The position numbers were made by a program, and so were the translations under genes. Below are positions 51,568-61,557 of a stretch of 64,000 bases of DNA, piece after piece. Within the stretch, counting starts at the first letter, position 1; the number at the start of each line of letters is the position of its first letter. Origin of the DNA: Marinobacterium stanieri. Its GTDB lineage: Bacteria; Pseudomonadota; Gammaproteobacteria; Pseudomonadales; Balneatricaceae. The notes beneath the pieces are model-generated. The model was not told the DNA's origin. It worked only from the letters and a program-made list of their open reading frames with translations, and ran no database searches. Location: the NCBI RefSeq assembly GCF_900155945.1, contig NZ_FTMN01000014.1, positions 1 to 64,000 on the forward strand, written 5' to 3'.

Positions 51568-52785
51568 CTATAAAGCCGTCAGATTGTTAAGTTCAAGGAT
51601 CGGCAGCAGGATAGCCAGTACGATACCCAGAACAATCACCCCCATTACCAAGATCAATACAGGCTCGAATAATCCAAGCAACCAGGATATTCTCGTCTCA
51701 AACTCGGTTTCTTGCGCTTCCGCCGCCTTCTCTAGCATTCTCTCCAACTCGCCACTCTGCTCGCCGTTGGCAATCATGTAGACCAGTAGAGGAGGAAATG
51801 GCCCCGATTGCTCGAGCGCTCTGGATAAAGAACACCCCTCACGTACCAGTCGGGAGGCTTTTTTAACCGCCTGTTTCAGATACAGATTGGTCATAGGCCC
51901 AGCTGCCACTTTGAGACCCTGCAGCAAATCCAGGCCACTACCAACCAGTATCGCCAGAGTGCGGGCGAACTGAAGTGACTGTTGTCCGTTCACGAACGTA
52001 CGAATAACGGGGAGTTTCATCTGCAGACGGTGCCATGCCGATCGCCGTTTCGTATTGCTCAGCCACCAGTAACAGAACAGTGCCATGCCAACCAACGCGG
52101 CCAAGATAACTGCCCCCCATTGTTGCAGTCCGTCACTGATCACAATCAAAATTCGCGTCAGCAAAGGCAGGGTTTGCTCGGCATAGGTGAATTGCTCTAC
52201 AACCTTAGGAACCACATATGTCATCAGCAATGCGATAACACCGATAGCTACCAGTGTCAGTATCACCGGGTATATCAGAGCGACCTGCATCTTGCCTCGG
52301 ATCACCTGTAAGCGTTCCCCATACTCAGCCAGCCGCAACAAGACCTCGTTAAGGTGTCCCGATTCCTCACCTGCGGTCACCATCGCGCGATACAGTTCGC
52401 TAAAGCTCCGGGGATACTCTGACAATGCCGAGGCTAAGTTATGCCCTTCGAGTATCCGCCCACGTACGGACAATACTATGCTTTTCAGCCGGGCGTTATC
52501 GGTCTGACGGGTAATGGCGTACAGTGCTTCCTCCAATGGTAAACCAGAGTCGAGCAACGTCGCTAGTTGCCGAGTAAAGAGGGCCACATCCCGTCCTGCT
52601 AACTGCCGCTCTAGGCGGAAAGTAAGCCCGCTACCGGTCTGGCCTCGCCCCACCTCCTCCACCAAAGTAGGCATTAATCCCCTGTCGCGTAACAGTGTCC
52701 GTGCCTGGCGGGGCGAGTCGGCCTCGACCAGCCCCTTACTGGTTTTCCCTTCACGAGTTAGTGCACGATAGTTGAAAGCTGTCAT
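51568..52785 (-). CDS. gspF: Type II secretion platform protein F
   Basis: A 405-aa GspF protein: N-terminal FNYRALTREGKTSKGLVEAD, two repeated helical domains (RYPRSFSE-type YRAMVTAGEESGHLNEVLLR; LVYMIANGEQSGELERMLEK) and three membrane segments (VALIYPVILTLVAIGVIALL, AVILAALVGMALFCYWWL, PVLILVMGVIVLGIVLAILL). Its ATG overlaps the gspE stop by 4 bp. Confidence 0.95.
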   Translation of the reverse strand: MTAFNYRALTREGKTSKGLVEADSPRQARTLLRDRGLMPTLVEEVGRGQTGSGLTFRLERQLAGRDVALFTRQLATLLDSGLPLEEALYAITRQTDNARLKSIVLSVRGRILEGHNLASALSEYPRSFSELYRAMVTAGEESGHLNEVLLRLAEYGERLQVIRGKMQVALIYPVILTLVAIGVIALLMTYVVPKVVEQFTYAEQTLPLLTRILIVISDGLQQWGAVILAALVGMALFCYWWLSNTKRRSAWHRLQMKLPVIRTFVNGQQSLQFARTLAILVGSGLDLLQGLKVAAGPMTNLYLKQAVKKASRLVREGCSLSRALEQSGPFPPLLVYMIANGEQSGELERMLEKAAEAQETEFETRISWLLGLFEPVLILVMGVIVLGIVLAILLPILELNNLTAL

Positions 52786-54308
52786 AACGACTCGGTGTGT
52801 ATGGTGCGCAGTACCTCTGCGACTGATGTGATTCCCTGCTGTATCATGGGATGGGCTTCATCCATAAGAGAACGCATACGACCGGAAAGATACTGACGAA
52901 CTTGCACTTCGCCGGCCTGTTGGTTAATCAACTCAGCTAGGCGACCGTCCATCATCACTAGCTCATAAACACCTACCCGACCACGGTAACCGGTTCCGTT
53001 ACACTGTTTGCAGCCCCGGCTATGAAAGCAACTCTCACCTTCGAGACTGGGGGCATTCAACAATGCAGCTTCGTCATTGCTGATCACCCCAAGCTCACGG
53101 CAGTGATGACACAACCGCCGAACAAGACGCTGCGCCATTACTCCCTTAAGACTGGATGCAACCAAGTAAGCGTCAAGGCCGATATCGCGAAGCCTGGTGA
53201 TTGCCCCAGCTGCACTATTGGTATGCAGGGTGGACAGCACCAGATGGCCAGTGAGACTGGCTTGTATGGCAACCTCGGCCGTCTCTAAATCACGAATCTC
53301 ACCTATCATCAACACATCAGGATCTTGGCGCAGCATCGCTCGCAATCCTTTCGCAAAGGTCATTCCTGCGCGCTGATTGACCTGAGTCTGGCCCACACCA
53401 TCGATAGCATATTCGATGGGATCCTCAACGGTCAGAATATTACGCGAGCGCTCATTGAGCAGGCCGATACCAGCGTATAAGGAGGTGGTTTTTCCCGACC
53501 CGGTCGGTCCCGTAACCAGAATGATGCCATTGGGCTGCAGTAGTAACTGCTTGAAGTGTCTATAGATATCGATAGGCATTCCGAGATCACCCAGGCTAAG
53601 TCGAGCCGTTCTCTTGTCCAGCAGACGCATCACCACCCGTTCCCCGTAGCTGGACGGTAGAGTGGAGACACGTACATCGAGAGCTCGTCCGGCAATCCTC
53701 AGTGCGGTACGGCCATCCTGAGGCACACGTTTCTCTGCGATATCCAGTTTTGCCATCACCTTGATACGCGAAATCAGCAACGGCGCCAGTTTGTAGTTTG
53801 GCGATAGAATTTCTCGCAATACGCCGTCGACCCGCAGCCGCACGGAGAGGCATTTATCGTACGGTTCGATATGGATATCCGACGCTTCCTCCTTGATCGC
53901 CTCACTGAGCAGGGCATTAATCAGGCGGATTATCGGGGCATCGCCTTCAGCGGCAAGAAGATCTTCACTTTCCGGCAGCTCTTCAATCAGTTTAAACAGA
54001 TCGGCCTCCTCTCCGAGCTGCTCCATCAACTGTATATTGGCTTGAGAGCTCTGCTGGTAGTGCTGCCCCAGCCTTTGCTCCAAATGTTCGCTACTCACCT
54101 GCTCAAGCGGCAGCTCAATATTCAGATAACGGCGCACCTCTAAAATAGCAGCCAGCGGGGTCTGATCGGTAATAAGGCACAAAGGCTGCCCATCATGCTT
54201 ATCCTCCACCAACACCCGATATTTATTGGCAAATGAGAAAGGCAGTTGCCGTTTCAGCGGCAACTCTGCACTCCCATCTACGTCATTGAAATCAATCGCT
54301 TCCGACAT
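52782..54308 (-). CDS. gspE: Type II secretion ATPase E
   Basis: A 508-aa ATPase. The N-terminal domain binds GspL; Walker A GPTGSGKTTSLYA is near residue 265, then the Asp box EDPIEYAIDGVGQTQVN and Walker B DPDVLMIGEIRD. The zinc module RLCHHCRELG ... GCKQCNGTGYRGRVGVYEL is intact. It drives pseudopilus assembly. Starts 5 bp after gspD ends. Confidence 0.95.
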   Translation of the reverse strand: MSEAIDFNDVDGSAELPLKRQLPFSFANKYRVLVEDKHDGQPLCLITDQTPLAAILEVRRYLNIELPLEQVSSEHLEQRLGQHYQQSSQANIQLMEQLGEEADLFKLIEELPESEDLLAAEGDAPIIRLINALLSEAIKEEASDIHIEPYDKCLSVRLRVDGVLREILSPNYKLAPLLISRIKVMAKLDIAEKRVPQDGRTALRIAGRALDVRVSTLPSSYGERVVMRLLDKRTARLSLGDLGMPIDIYRHFKQLLLQPNGIILVTGPTGSGKTTSLYAGIGLLNERSRNILTVEDPIEYAIDGVGQTQVNQRAGMTFAKGLRAMLRQDPDVLMIGEIRDLETAEVAIQASLTGHLVLSTLHTNSAAGAITRLRDIGLDAYLVASSLKGVMAQRLVRRLCHHCRELGVISNDEAALLNAPSLEGESCFHSRGCKQCNGTGYRGRVGVYELVMMDGRLAELINQQAGEVQVRQYLSGRMRSLMDEAHPMIQQGITSVAEVLRTIHTESL

Positions 54309-54313
54309 TGTCG

Positions 54314-56299
54314 CTACCGCTTAGGAGGGGGAAGTATATCGATTGAACTGGGACCCATACCTGCCCATTCTGGCAGTACCGTCGGCGATTCACCGGGGAA
54401 TAGCTGAATGGAACGATCATTGTCCAGTAGCTGACGTGCACGAAGATAACTATATTTGCTGCTCGTGACCTCCGTCATATTTCGCCGGTCACGGATAATA
54501 GTAGGGCGGATAAAAACCATCAGGTTACGGCGGCTGATCTGGCTGGAATCGGAGCGGAATAGACGGCCGACAACGGGAACGTTTCCCAGCCCAGGAACCT
54601 TGTCACTGACTTCCTGAACATCGTCATCGATGAGCCCGCCCAGGACAATAGTGGCGCCATCGTCCACCATTACTGCCGTCTTGATCTCACGCTTATCAGT
54701 GATGATGTCGGACGCAGTAATACCGGTCAGCGAGGAGACCTCTTGCTCGATTTTGAGCTGCACCGCACTACCATCGTTTACCTGGGGCGTCACCTTTAGT
54801 TTGATCCCTACATCTTCTCGACTAATGGTCTGGAAAGGATTGCTGTTATTATCACCAATAGTCTGCCCCGTTACGATCGGAACCTCGCGTCCTACCAGGA
54901 TCGACGCTTCCTCATTGTCCATGGTCACCAAACTGGGTGTGGACAGGATATTAGAGTCGCTATCGTTCTGCAGCGCTTTCAACAGCACTGCGAAGCTGAG
55001 CCCTGATGAATCTACTCGTCCCACTCCGAATGAGACCCCCTCAACCCCGGACAAAGCAGAAGCCAAACCACTGGTATCATCTAACGCTTCTGCTGTCAGC
55101 GCGTTCAAACTGTTGCCCAAGTTGCTGAAGTTGGTGCCGGCGGCGCCAAAGCGTCCGTTATCCTCCCCACCCAGCAGCCACTGAATCCCCAATTCCTTGG
55201 CTCGCGTTTCCGACATCTCGACGATTATCGCTTCGACCATTACTTGAGCACGCCGGATATCCAGCTGTTCAATAACCTGATTCAAACTGATGATTACCCG
55301 GGGGCTACCGGACATTACAATACTGTTGGTCGCTTCGTGCGCCTTGATATGGATGTTTTCGCGATTCGCTGAGCTTCTTTGATCTTGCGGATTATCTCCC
55401 TCGATAATGGAGTTACCAATGCTTTCCAATACTGTGACCAGATCGGTAGCCTTGGCATATTTCAGGTAGTAAACACGGGTGTTGCTATCGGTTTTCACCT
55501 CGTTGTCAAGTTGTCTGATAATACGCTGCAAATAATTCCGGCCCGCTTCGTCGGCCCGTATCAGCAAACTGTTGGTTCTAGTATCAGCCGCAATCATCGG
55601 CGCCGCACGGGAACCTTCCCCACTTTTCATCTGTTCACGTATTAGCGTGGTCAGTGTTTGGCTGACTTCCCTGGCCGAGGCATTCTTAAGCTGGATAATC
55701 TCAGTATCCTCAGTTTCGGTCTTATCGACTCTCGCGATAATCTCAAGCAGACGGCGCACATTGGATTCCCGGTCGGTAATCAAAATCACGTTTGAGGCCG
55801 GATAGGGCGCAATAATACCGGTCTGGTTATCCACTAGCGGACGCAGCACGGGGACCAGCGCTCCCACATCTACGTTATTGACCTGCACAACCCGCGTCAC
55901 GATGTTCTCGCTGGCCTTCGGTGCTTCGCTGCTGTCGCCCTGTACCTCTATACCCTCTAGTTTAACGGCCGGTTGAGGTACCACTTTCAGTAGATTGTCG
56001 CCGACACTAACCACTGCATAACCGTTGACGCCGAGCTGCACCAGAAAGATTTCATACAGCTCTTCGGCACTGATTGAATTAGGACTGCGGATCGTAACCT
56101 TACCCTTGACTCTTGGGTCGGTAATGATGGTTTTGCCCGTAAGCTTACTGACGGTGGCAATAAATTCCACAATATCGGTATCACGCATATCAAGACTGTA
56201 CTCTTGCGCCTGCACAGAGATACTCAGGAATAGAAAAAGCGAGATAGGAAGGTAACGGAGGAGGCGGAACCAAAAGAGTACAAACACAATCACATCCAT
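54314..56299 (-). CDS. gspD: Type II secretion secretin D
   Basis: A 661-aa secretin. Signal peptide ending SISVQA-QEYSLDMRDTDI, then N0-N3 domains (TGKTIITDPRVKGKVTIRSP in N0/N1; repeated VVQVNNVDV-type folds). The secretin core has VGREVPIVTG, VGIKLKVTPQVNDG and TIVLGGLIDDDVQ. It ends with an S-domain-like tail (YSYLRARQLL) that could bind a pilotin. Outer-membrane channel for folded cargo. Confidence 0.95.
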   Translation of the reverse strand: MDVIVFVLFWFRLLRYLPISLFLFLSISVQAQEYSLDMRDTDIVEFIATVSKLTGKTIITDPRVKGKVTIRSPNSISAEELYEIFLVQLGVNGYAVVSVGDNLLKVVPQPAVKLEGIEVQGDSSEAPKASENIVTRVVQVNNVDVGALVPVLRPLVDNQTGIIAPYPASNVILITDRESNVRRLLEIIARVDKTETEDTEIIQLKNASAREVSQTLTTLIREQMKSGEGSRAAPMIAADTRTNSLLIRADEAGRNYLQRIIRQLDNEVKTDSNTRVYYLKYAKATDLVTVLESIGNSIIEGDNPQDQRSSANRENIHIKAHEATNSIVMSGSPRVIISLNQVIEQLDIRRAQVMVEAIIVEMSETRAKELGIQWLLGGEDNGRFGAAGTNFSNLGNSLNALTAEALDDTSGLASALSGVEGVSFGVGRVDSSGLSFAVLLKALQNDSDSNILSTPSLVTMDNEEASILVGREVPIVTGQTIGDNNSNPFQTISREDVGIKLKVTPQVNDGSAVQLKIEQEVSSLTGITASDIITDKREIKTAVMVDDGATIVLGGLIDDDVQEVSDKVPGLGNVPVVGRLFRSDSSQISRRNLMVFIRPTIIRDRRNMTEVTSSKYSYLRARQLLDNDRSIQLFPGESPTVLPEWAGMGPSSIDILPPPKR

Positions 56300-56342
56300 G
56301 TAATAGTTTTAAGTTCTTAACCCATGTTAACCAGCGTGCAGT

Positions 56343-57071
56343 TTAAAATCTATTGCTGGTCGCTGACGAAAGGGCCTTACGTTGCTGGAGAATAGCGTCC
56401 GTGCTACTAGCCAAATCATCCAGACCTAACTGGCGATAAGCATCCACCATCAGTGCCAACGCCTTTACTACCTCGTCGCTCTGCGGGTAATGCTCGATCA
56501 AATAGCGACAGCGATTTAAGACAGATACCGGCTCTTGGCGCCGAAATGACTGTTTCGCAGCCATAAATTCACGGGCGGCAGACGCGTGATAGAGTTTGTT
56601 CCTTAATTCCTTTGCAGCCGAACGATAAATATTTTCTCCGAGCCGATCGGTTACCTGAGTCAGATCTAATGTTGCCTTCTCGACTTGTTGGGCTGAAGGT
56701 GCTGGGCTCACTGCCAAACGCGCATTCGCACGCAGGTAGTAGGCATAGGCCAGCTGTTGTGAATCATTGCTGTTCTTTATCACCTCACGGGCCAGCTCGA
56801 ATGCTTCTCTCGACTGCCCTAGTTGCAGTTGGCTAAAGGCGAGAGCAAGCTGTGTATCCTGACGTAAGGGACTCAGCGGATACTGACGCAGAAGTGCCAA
56901 TAGGCGCACCGCCGCCTGCGGATAATCTTCTGCCTCCATCAATTCACGCCCCTGCTGGTACAATTGCTGATCATCAGAGGAGGAATGTAATCCTGCCTGT
57001 TTTATACCGCCCGGTGTACAGCCCATCAGCATGAACAGAAACACCAGAATACCCCATCTTTTCCAAGCCAT
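56343..57071 (-). CDS. BamD/PilF-like TPR lipoprotein within the gsp operon
   Basis: A 242-aa lipoprotein (FLFMLMGC, Cys about residue 18) built of TPR-like helices: QLYQQGRELMEAEDYPQAAV, LALLRQYPLSPLRQDTQLAL, AYAYYLRANARLAV, CRYLIEHYPQSDEVVKALAL. Its size and pattern resemble BamD or the type IV pilus pilotin PilF/PilW. It sits between gspC and gspD, where it could act as the pilotin guiding GspD to the outer membrane. Standard gsp operons do not have a gene of this kind there. Function inferred. Confidence 0.65.
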   Translation of the reverse strand: MAWKRWGILVFLFMLMGCTPGGIKQAGLHSSSDDQQLYQQGRELMEAEDYPQAAVRLLALLRQYPLSPLRQDTQLALAFSQLQLGQSREAFELAREVIKNSNDSQQLAYAYYLRANARLAVSPAPSAQQVEKATLDLTQVTDRLGENIYRSAAKELRNKLYHASAAREFMAAKQSFRRQEPVSVLNRCRYLIEHYPQSDEVVKALALMVDAYRQLGLDDLASSTDAILQQRKALSSATSNRF

Positions 57072-57104
57072 CCTTGCTACCTATTGCTAAGCGATCAACC
57101 AGTA

Positions 57105-57995
57105 TTAAAGTGCACCGAGATCGACCTCGATATCCTTGACCAAACTTCCCCGGCTGATGCCAACCTTTATCCAGCGTTCCGTCTGCACCAGAGCAACTAA
57201 TCGAGGCATATTCTGCGGATCGGATATATCAATACCGGCTACATGTGTAATCAGATCACCTGACTTCAGGCCCAATTGCTTGAACAGTCGCGTATCACTC
57301 CCTGGAAGCAGCCGATAGCCGTTAAGCCTACCATTCACAACGTTGGGTTGTAACTGAGCGAACCGTTCGAAGGTAGATGAGTCGCTAACGAAACTAACTA
57401 GGTCCTTTCCTATCAGGGAAGTAATATTCGGCCTGTCCAGGCTGATTCTTTGCGGTAATTCAGCGATGGAGGATACTTCTGGCGCTGCGGGCGCTAACCA
57501 CACTGTAGCGTTAATCGGTTCCAACTCTACATACTGCCGTTGACCATCCTGATCCAATACAACGCGGTCAGCCTGAATGGCGACCACCTTGACACGTGAG
57601 TTGCTCTCCAGCTTGTCGCCAATAGAGTATGCACGCTGACGATTACCTTCTTGTAGTATCGCCACTGCAGCATCCGGCTCAGAGCCTTTCACAATACCCA
57701 AAACCTTCACGGACAAACGGCTCTTTACTAGGGAAGGGATAGGGTCCTTTTTTGCCTGTTTTTGCTTTGGGGGTACAATAACTATGCGGCCAAATAAGTT
57801 GGCTTCCTGCAAACGTACCAAATCTAAACGCTGAACTGGACTGGCCAGAGACCTAAGAGTCGTTGTGGACATGTTTTCTTCGGGTGCGGCAGAGATCGTC
57901 CACACCAACCCCAGCACACTGATCAGAACTACCAGAACTAGAAGTCCAAGAATTGATTTCCTTATCGTTTCCATACTGACGTAGCGCCACTTCAT
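57105..57995 (-). CDS. gspC: Type II secretion protein C
   Basis: A 296-aa bitopic protein from the ATG at 57995. Membrane segment SILGLLVLVVLISVLGLVWT, HR domain beginning SRLSVKVLGIVKGSEPDAAV and containing QRAYSIGDKL. The C-terminal PDZ domain (GYRLLPGSDTRLFKQLGLKS, GDLITHVAGIDISDP) is present. It couples the inner-membrane platform to GspD and is thought to recognise cargo. First gene of the operon. A TATATAAG element lies about 17 bp upstream, so the leader is short. Confidence 0.9.
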   Translation of the reverse strand: MKWRYVSMETIRKSILGLLVLVVLISVLGLVWTISAAPEENMSTTTLRSLASPVQRLDLVRLQEANLFGRIVIVPPKQKQAKKDPIPSLVKSRLSVKVLGIVKGSEPDAAVAILQEGNRQRAYSIGDKLESNSRVKVVAIQADRVVLDQDGQRQYVELEPINATVWLAPAAPEVSSIAELPQRISLDRPNITSLIGKDLVSFVSDSSTFERFAQLQPNVVNGRLNGYRLLPGSDTRLFKQLGLKSGDLITHVAGIDISDPQNMPRLVALVQTERWIKVGISRGSLVKDIEVDLGAL

Positions 57996-58184
57996 ACCTG
58001 ATGTGAAACTTATATAGCCACAGCAACCATACAGCATGTACTGAACTTATGCTCTTATTACCGGCCCTGGGCGTACTCTCACGGTCTCATATTTGGCGAT
58101 TGGGCCTCAAATGTTATCTGACCGAGACCTGTCCGACATTTAATACGATTGATTTCAGTAGGTAACATCGATTCTCTACTTTTT

Positions 58185-58910
58185 CATACAGACTCGCCTT
58201 GATATCCTGACGCCCAGCATTTCCTGAACGTAGCGGATATCGGCACAGTGCTTGAGCATGTGGGTTGTGCTGGCATGCCTCACGAGATGACAAGCTCCGT
58301 CCTTACCGACGCCGGACCGGCGCACATATTCACCTACCAGATCGGTCAGGGCGATGCTCTGGATACGTCGATCTGTATGTCCTAAGAATGCGGCCGTACC
58401 TCACTCCAGCGTCCTCGGTGCAATCTGAACCTTGCGATCCAATGAGCCTTTGCCTTTTCGGATTGTGATCACCTGTTCCGCGAAATCGATATCCGCCAGG
58501 TCGAGCTGGGCCAATTCACTGAAGCGTATGCCGGTAGTGTAGTAGACCTCCAAGATTGCCCTGTCTCTCAGTCCCATGCGACCCTTGGCAAGCGTCTAGT
58601 TAAAGATCAGCTTGATCTCCTGATAGGCCAGTATCACAGGCGGCTGCTTCCGGAGCACAAGGGGAAGCGGAAGTTTGCTGAAAAAATCGGACTGAGTGAT
58701 GTCGCAGAAACGCATACGCTTGAGGACGCCGGTCACCGCCATCAGACGCATACGCTGGGTCGATAGATCAAGCGGCGTGATATCACAAGGCTTTCGATAG
58801 CAATAAAGGTAACACCGATAGGCTTCCAGCAGCTCCAGATTGATATCATTAATGGTCGTGACACCTTGGCCGGCCCCCACAGGTACAGAAAATAGAGTCA
58901 TGCATAGCAT
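58185..58910 (-). pseudogene. Decayed tyrosine recombinase (XerD-like)
   Basis: The N-terminal core-binding part reads LELLEAYRCYLYCYRKPCDI to VILAYQEIKLIFN, then a stop at 58596. After this the homology continues in another frame: GLRDRAILEVYYTTGIRFSE (catalytic Arg I), LADIDFAEQVITIRKGKGSL, a stop near 58400, then ACHLVRHASTTHML (HxxR). The final H/W and Tyr region is missing. At least two frame disruptions and a lost 3' end. A non-functional relic of a mobile cassette. Confidence 0.8.
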
Positions 58911-59270
58911 CCTTTCGATGAGGGCACAAGGCTCTGTCCTCGCTCGTTAGAGTAATTTCTAACAAATCTGTTACAGTACCGGTAGCTGTTAAATCGCCTT
59001 CAGCAGCCACCCAGCTGTCTAATATGGATTAGAAGCAGCACTAATGGTTTCCAGCAGACTGCATCACCTCATCAGTGCATCATTTACTTCCTGTCAACGC
59101 TCAGGGATTCGGCGCGTTCGCGAGTACCTTCTACATCCACTGCAAAGTTGTTATCAATAACCCATTTATCCGAATTAATAAGAGTGTGCCCCCATACAAG
59201 GAGCCAGACGGGGTAAAGGGAATTTAGTCACAAGAGTAGTAGCAATACAGAAACACTTCTTACGTAACGA
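58911..59270. other. Non-coding region left of the IS1182-like element
   Basis: No gene or RNA structure that I can support between the decayed recombinase and the element. Confidence 0.4.
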
Positions 59271-60786
59271 AATAGACCCGCTCAGGCGGGTCTCAGACTG
59301 CTGACAAAGTCCTCGCCACTGTGCGGGGACTTCTTATAATGGGACCATGCTAAAAAATAGAGCCCCAACCCAGTCCGAACTGGAGTTTGTCTGCATTGAT
59401 GAACTCGTTCCGCCGACCACTTGCTATGCAAGATCGATAAGGCCATCGATTTCAGCTTCATCCACGATCTGGTCAAAGACCTCTACTGTAATGACAATGG
59501 CCGACCGGCTCTTGATCCGACCCTGCTGTTCAAGCTGTTGTTCCTCGGCTACCTCTACGGTGTGCGCAGTGAGCGTCAGTTAATCCGCGATGTGCAGATC
59601 AACGTCGCCTATCGCTGGTTCCTGGGTCTGAATCTCACCGACAAGGTGCCGGATGCCTCAACACTGAGCCAGAACCGGCGCCGCCGTTTCAACGCGTCAG
59701 AGGTATACCAGCAGATCTTCGATGAGATTGTGCTGCAGGCCATGTGCAAGAAGCTGGTCTCAGGCAAGACGCTGTACACCGACTCCACCCACCTAAAGGC
59801 CAATGCCAACAAGAACAAGAACAAGTGGATCAAGGTGCGTGCGGCTAGCTCGAGTCGAGACTATTTGGACGCACTGGATCAGGCGGTCGAGGAGGATCGC
59901 CTGGCTCATGGAAAAAATCCCTTGTCGCCGCGCTCGAGCGAGCCCGAGACGCGGGAAATTAAGCAAAGCACAACCGACCCCGACAGCGGTTACATGGTGC
60001 GTGACGGCAAGCCCAAAGGCTTTTTCTACCTGGATCGTCAGGCCGAGCGGTTCGGCTTTGCGATCCGGTCGGTGGGGCTGGACGCCGGCTATTTCACGGC
60101 AGGCATTTGCAAGGGCCTGGAGGAGCGTCAGATCTACGGTGTCATTGGCTACCGGCGACCGACCCACCGCAAAGGCTACTTTTACAAGCGGGAATACCAT
60201 TACGACGCCGAGCAGGATCGCTATACCTGTCCCGAGGGTGCCGTCCTGATCTACAAGACCACCGATCGCAAGGGCTACCGACACTACCGCTCAGACCCTG
60301 ATCGCTGTTTGAGCTGTCCACAGCGCGAGCGCTGTACCCGCAATGCTAAAAGGGAAAAGACGCTGACGCGCCATGTCTGGGAGGACAGTAAGGAACGGAT
60401 CGGCCAGCACTGCTTGAGTTCGGGAGGGCAGCTTATCTATCAGCGTCGCAAGGAAACCGTGGAGCGAAGCTTTGCCGACGCCAAGGAGCTGCACGGATAC
60501 CGCTATGCTCGGTTCCGCGTGCTGGAACGGATGAAAGGCCAGTGTTTACTGGCGGCTGCCGCTCAGAACATCAAAAAGATCGCATTACTGACGGTCTAAT
60601 ACATCGATGACCATCATTGATCTGTGCTACGCACATCCATCGAGCAAAAGCGGCCGTTTGGTTAATCGACATCACGCATGAAAAAACTGACCATGCCAGA
60701 GTTACGGCCGAGCAGAAAAACAAACCCCGACCAAAATGACCGGGGTTTGTCAGTAACCTGAGAAGACCCGCTCAGGCGGGTCTATT
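59271..60786 (+). mobile_element. IS1182-family element with terminator-like ends
   Basis: Both ends carry AATAGACCCGC-4 bases-GCGGGTCT in inverted orientation (59271-59293 and 60764-60786). Inside them are a less perfect CAG-x-TGACAAA and further hairpins, including one with CCCCGG stem at 60724-60748. The end palindromes are themselves stem-loops that could stop transcription into or out of the element. No clear target duplication seen. Confidence 0.75.
59347..60599 (+). pseudogene. IS1182-family transposase with a frameshift near its start
   Basis: The first 22 codons (LKNRAPTQSELEFVCIDELV) are in one frame from the ATG at 59347. Homology continues one frame over as DHLLCKIDKAIDFSFIHDLV (from about 59413), so about one base is missing near 59412. 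The remaining 390 codons are intact, including DSTHLKANANKNK, YVIGYRRPTHRKG-type (GVIGYRRPTHRKGYF), a cysteine cluster (CLSCPQRERCTRNAKREKTL) and RRKETVERSFADAKELHGYR. An ATG at 59421 could still give a nearly full protein. Confidence 0.8.
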
Positions 60787-60813
60787 TGTTTGGCATCAAT
60801 ATGGGGAGTGGAA

Positions 60814-61557
60814 TCAGCTGCGTTCGCACATCGTGGTGTCGTACCAGGTATCAGGTCGATAGTTGCGATTGAGGTCCAGGTCGATCGGTAAAGTGAAGCC
60901 TGCAGCCTGTTGAACCTCATCAATGGTCACTTCCCAGCTGGGGAGACTTTCTCGTGAAGCAGCCTTTGAGTTCGGAATGATCCAGGCAATTTGGTACTCG
61001 CCTTGAACCATGACTTTCCAGTAACTCGACGGGACATTGATGTTGTGGTCTTTAGCTGTACGTCCGTTCTTATGTGGTCCGCCCCAAATGGGACCTGCAA
61101 AGATCTGAACAAACGGACCAGTTTCACGGATACACTCGGTCATCAGCTCAGTTTCATACCAGGCGCCTGTGTTTAGCTCTTTGCGCATCGGGAGTATGTT
61201 GACCATGCTGAATGATGAACGGAACGCAGCAAGCGAGTTGTCCAGCATGTTTGCGCCTAACAGGTGCCCACGGTGATAGCCGGTGGGGTAATAAGCGTCA
61301 GATGTCTGCTGGCAGTTAGGTGGGACACCTGCATCCAGAAAGAAATCGGCCTGGCTGCGGTCAAGGTTGCCTACGTCTTTACCGATAACCGTCATAACGA
61401 TATCCGGCGCGTTGGTTACGCAGTTCTGGATGACATCAAATCCATCATACTGCAGGTACAGTCGATCGCCATTTTTCTCAACCAGCACGGCATTAGCCGC
61501 GGTTGATACCAGTGCTAATGAAAGACATTGGGCAATACGTTTTACGTGGTTATCCAT
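60814..61557 (-). CDS. Secreted DNA/RNA non-specific endonuclease
   Basis: A 247-aa protein with a signal peptide (MDNHVKRIAQCLSLALVSTA, cleavage near NAV). The beta-beta-alpha-Me nuclease motif is YHRGHLLGANM (about residues 93-103; usually DRGH, here HRGH keeps the catalytic His), followed by the metal Asn in FSMVNILPMRKELNTGAWYE. Such enzymes (Serratia nuclease, EndA, NucA) degrade extracellular DNA. Cysteines suggest disulfides. It could be type II cargo or degrade DNA outside the host. Its start overlaps the upstream gene by 8 bp. Confidence 0.8.
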   Translation of the reverse strand: MDNHVKRIAQCLSLALVSTAANAVLVEKNGDRLYLQYDGFDVIQNCVTNAPDIVMTVIGKDVGNLDRSQADFFLDAGVPPNCQQTSDAYYPTGYHRGHLLGANMLDNSLAAFRSSFSMVNILPMRKELNTGAWYETELMTECIRETGPFVQIFAGPIWGGPHKNGRTAKDHNINVPSSYWKVMVQGEYQIAWIIPNSKAASRESLPSWEVTIDEVQQAAGFTLPIDLDLNRNYRPDTWYDTTMCERS

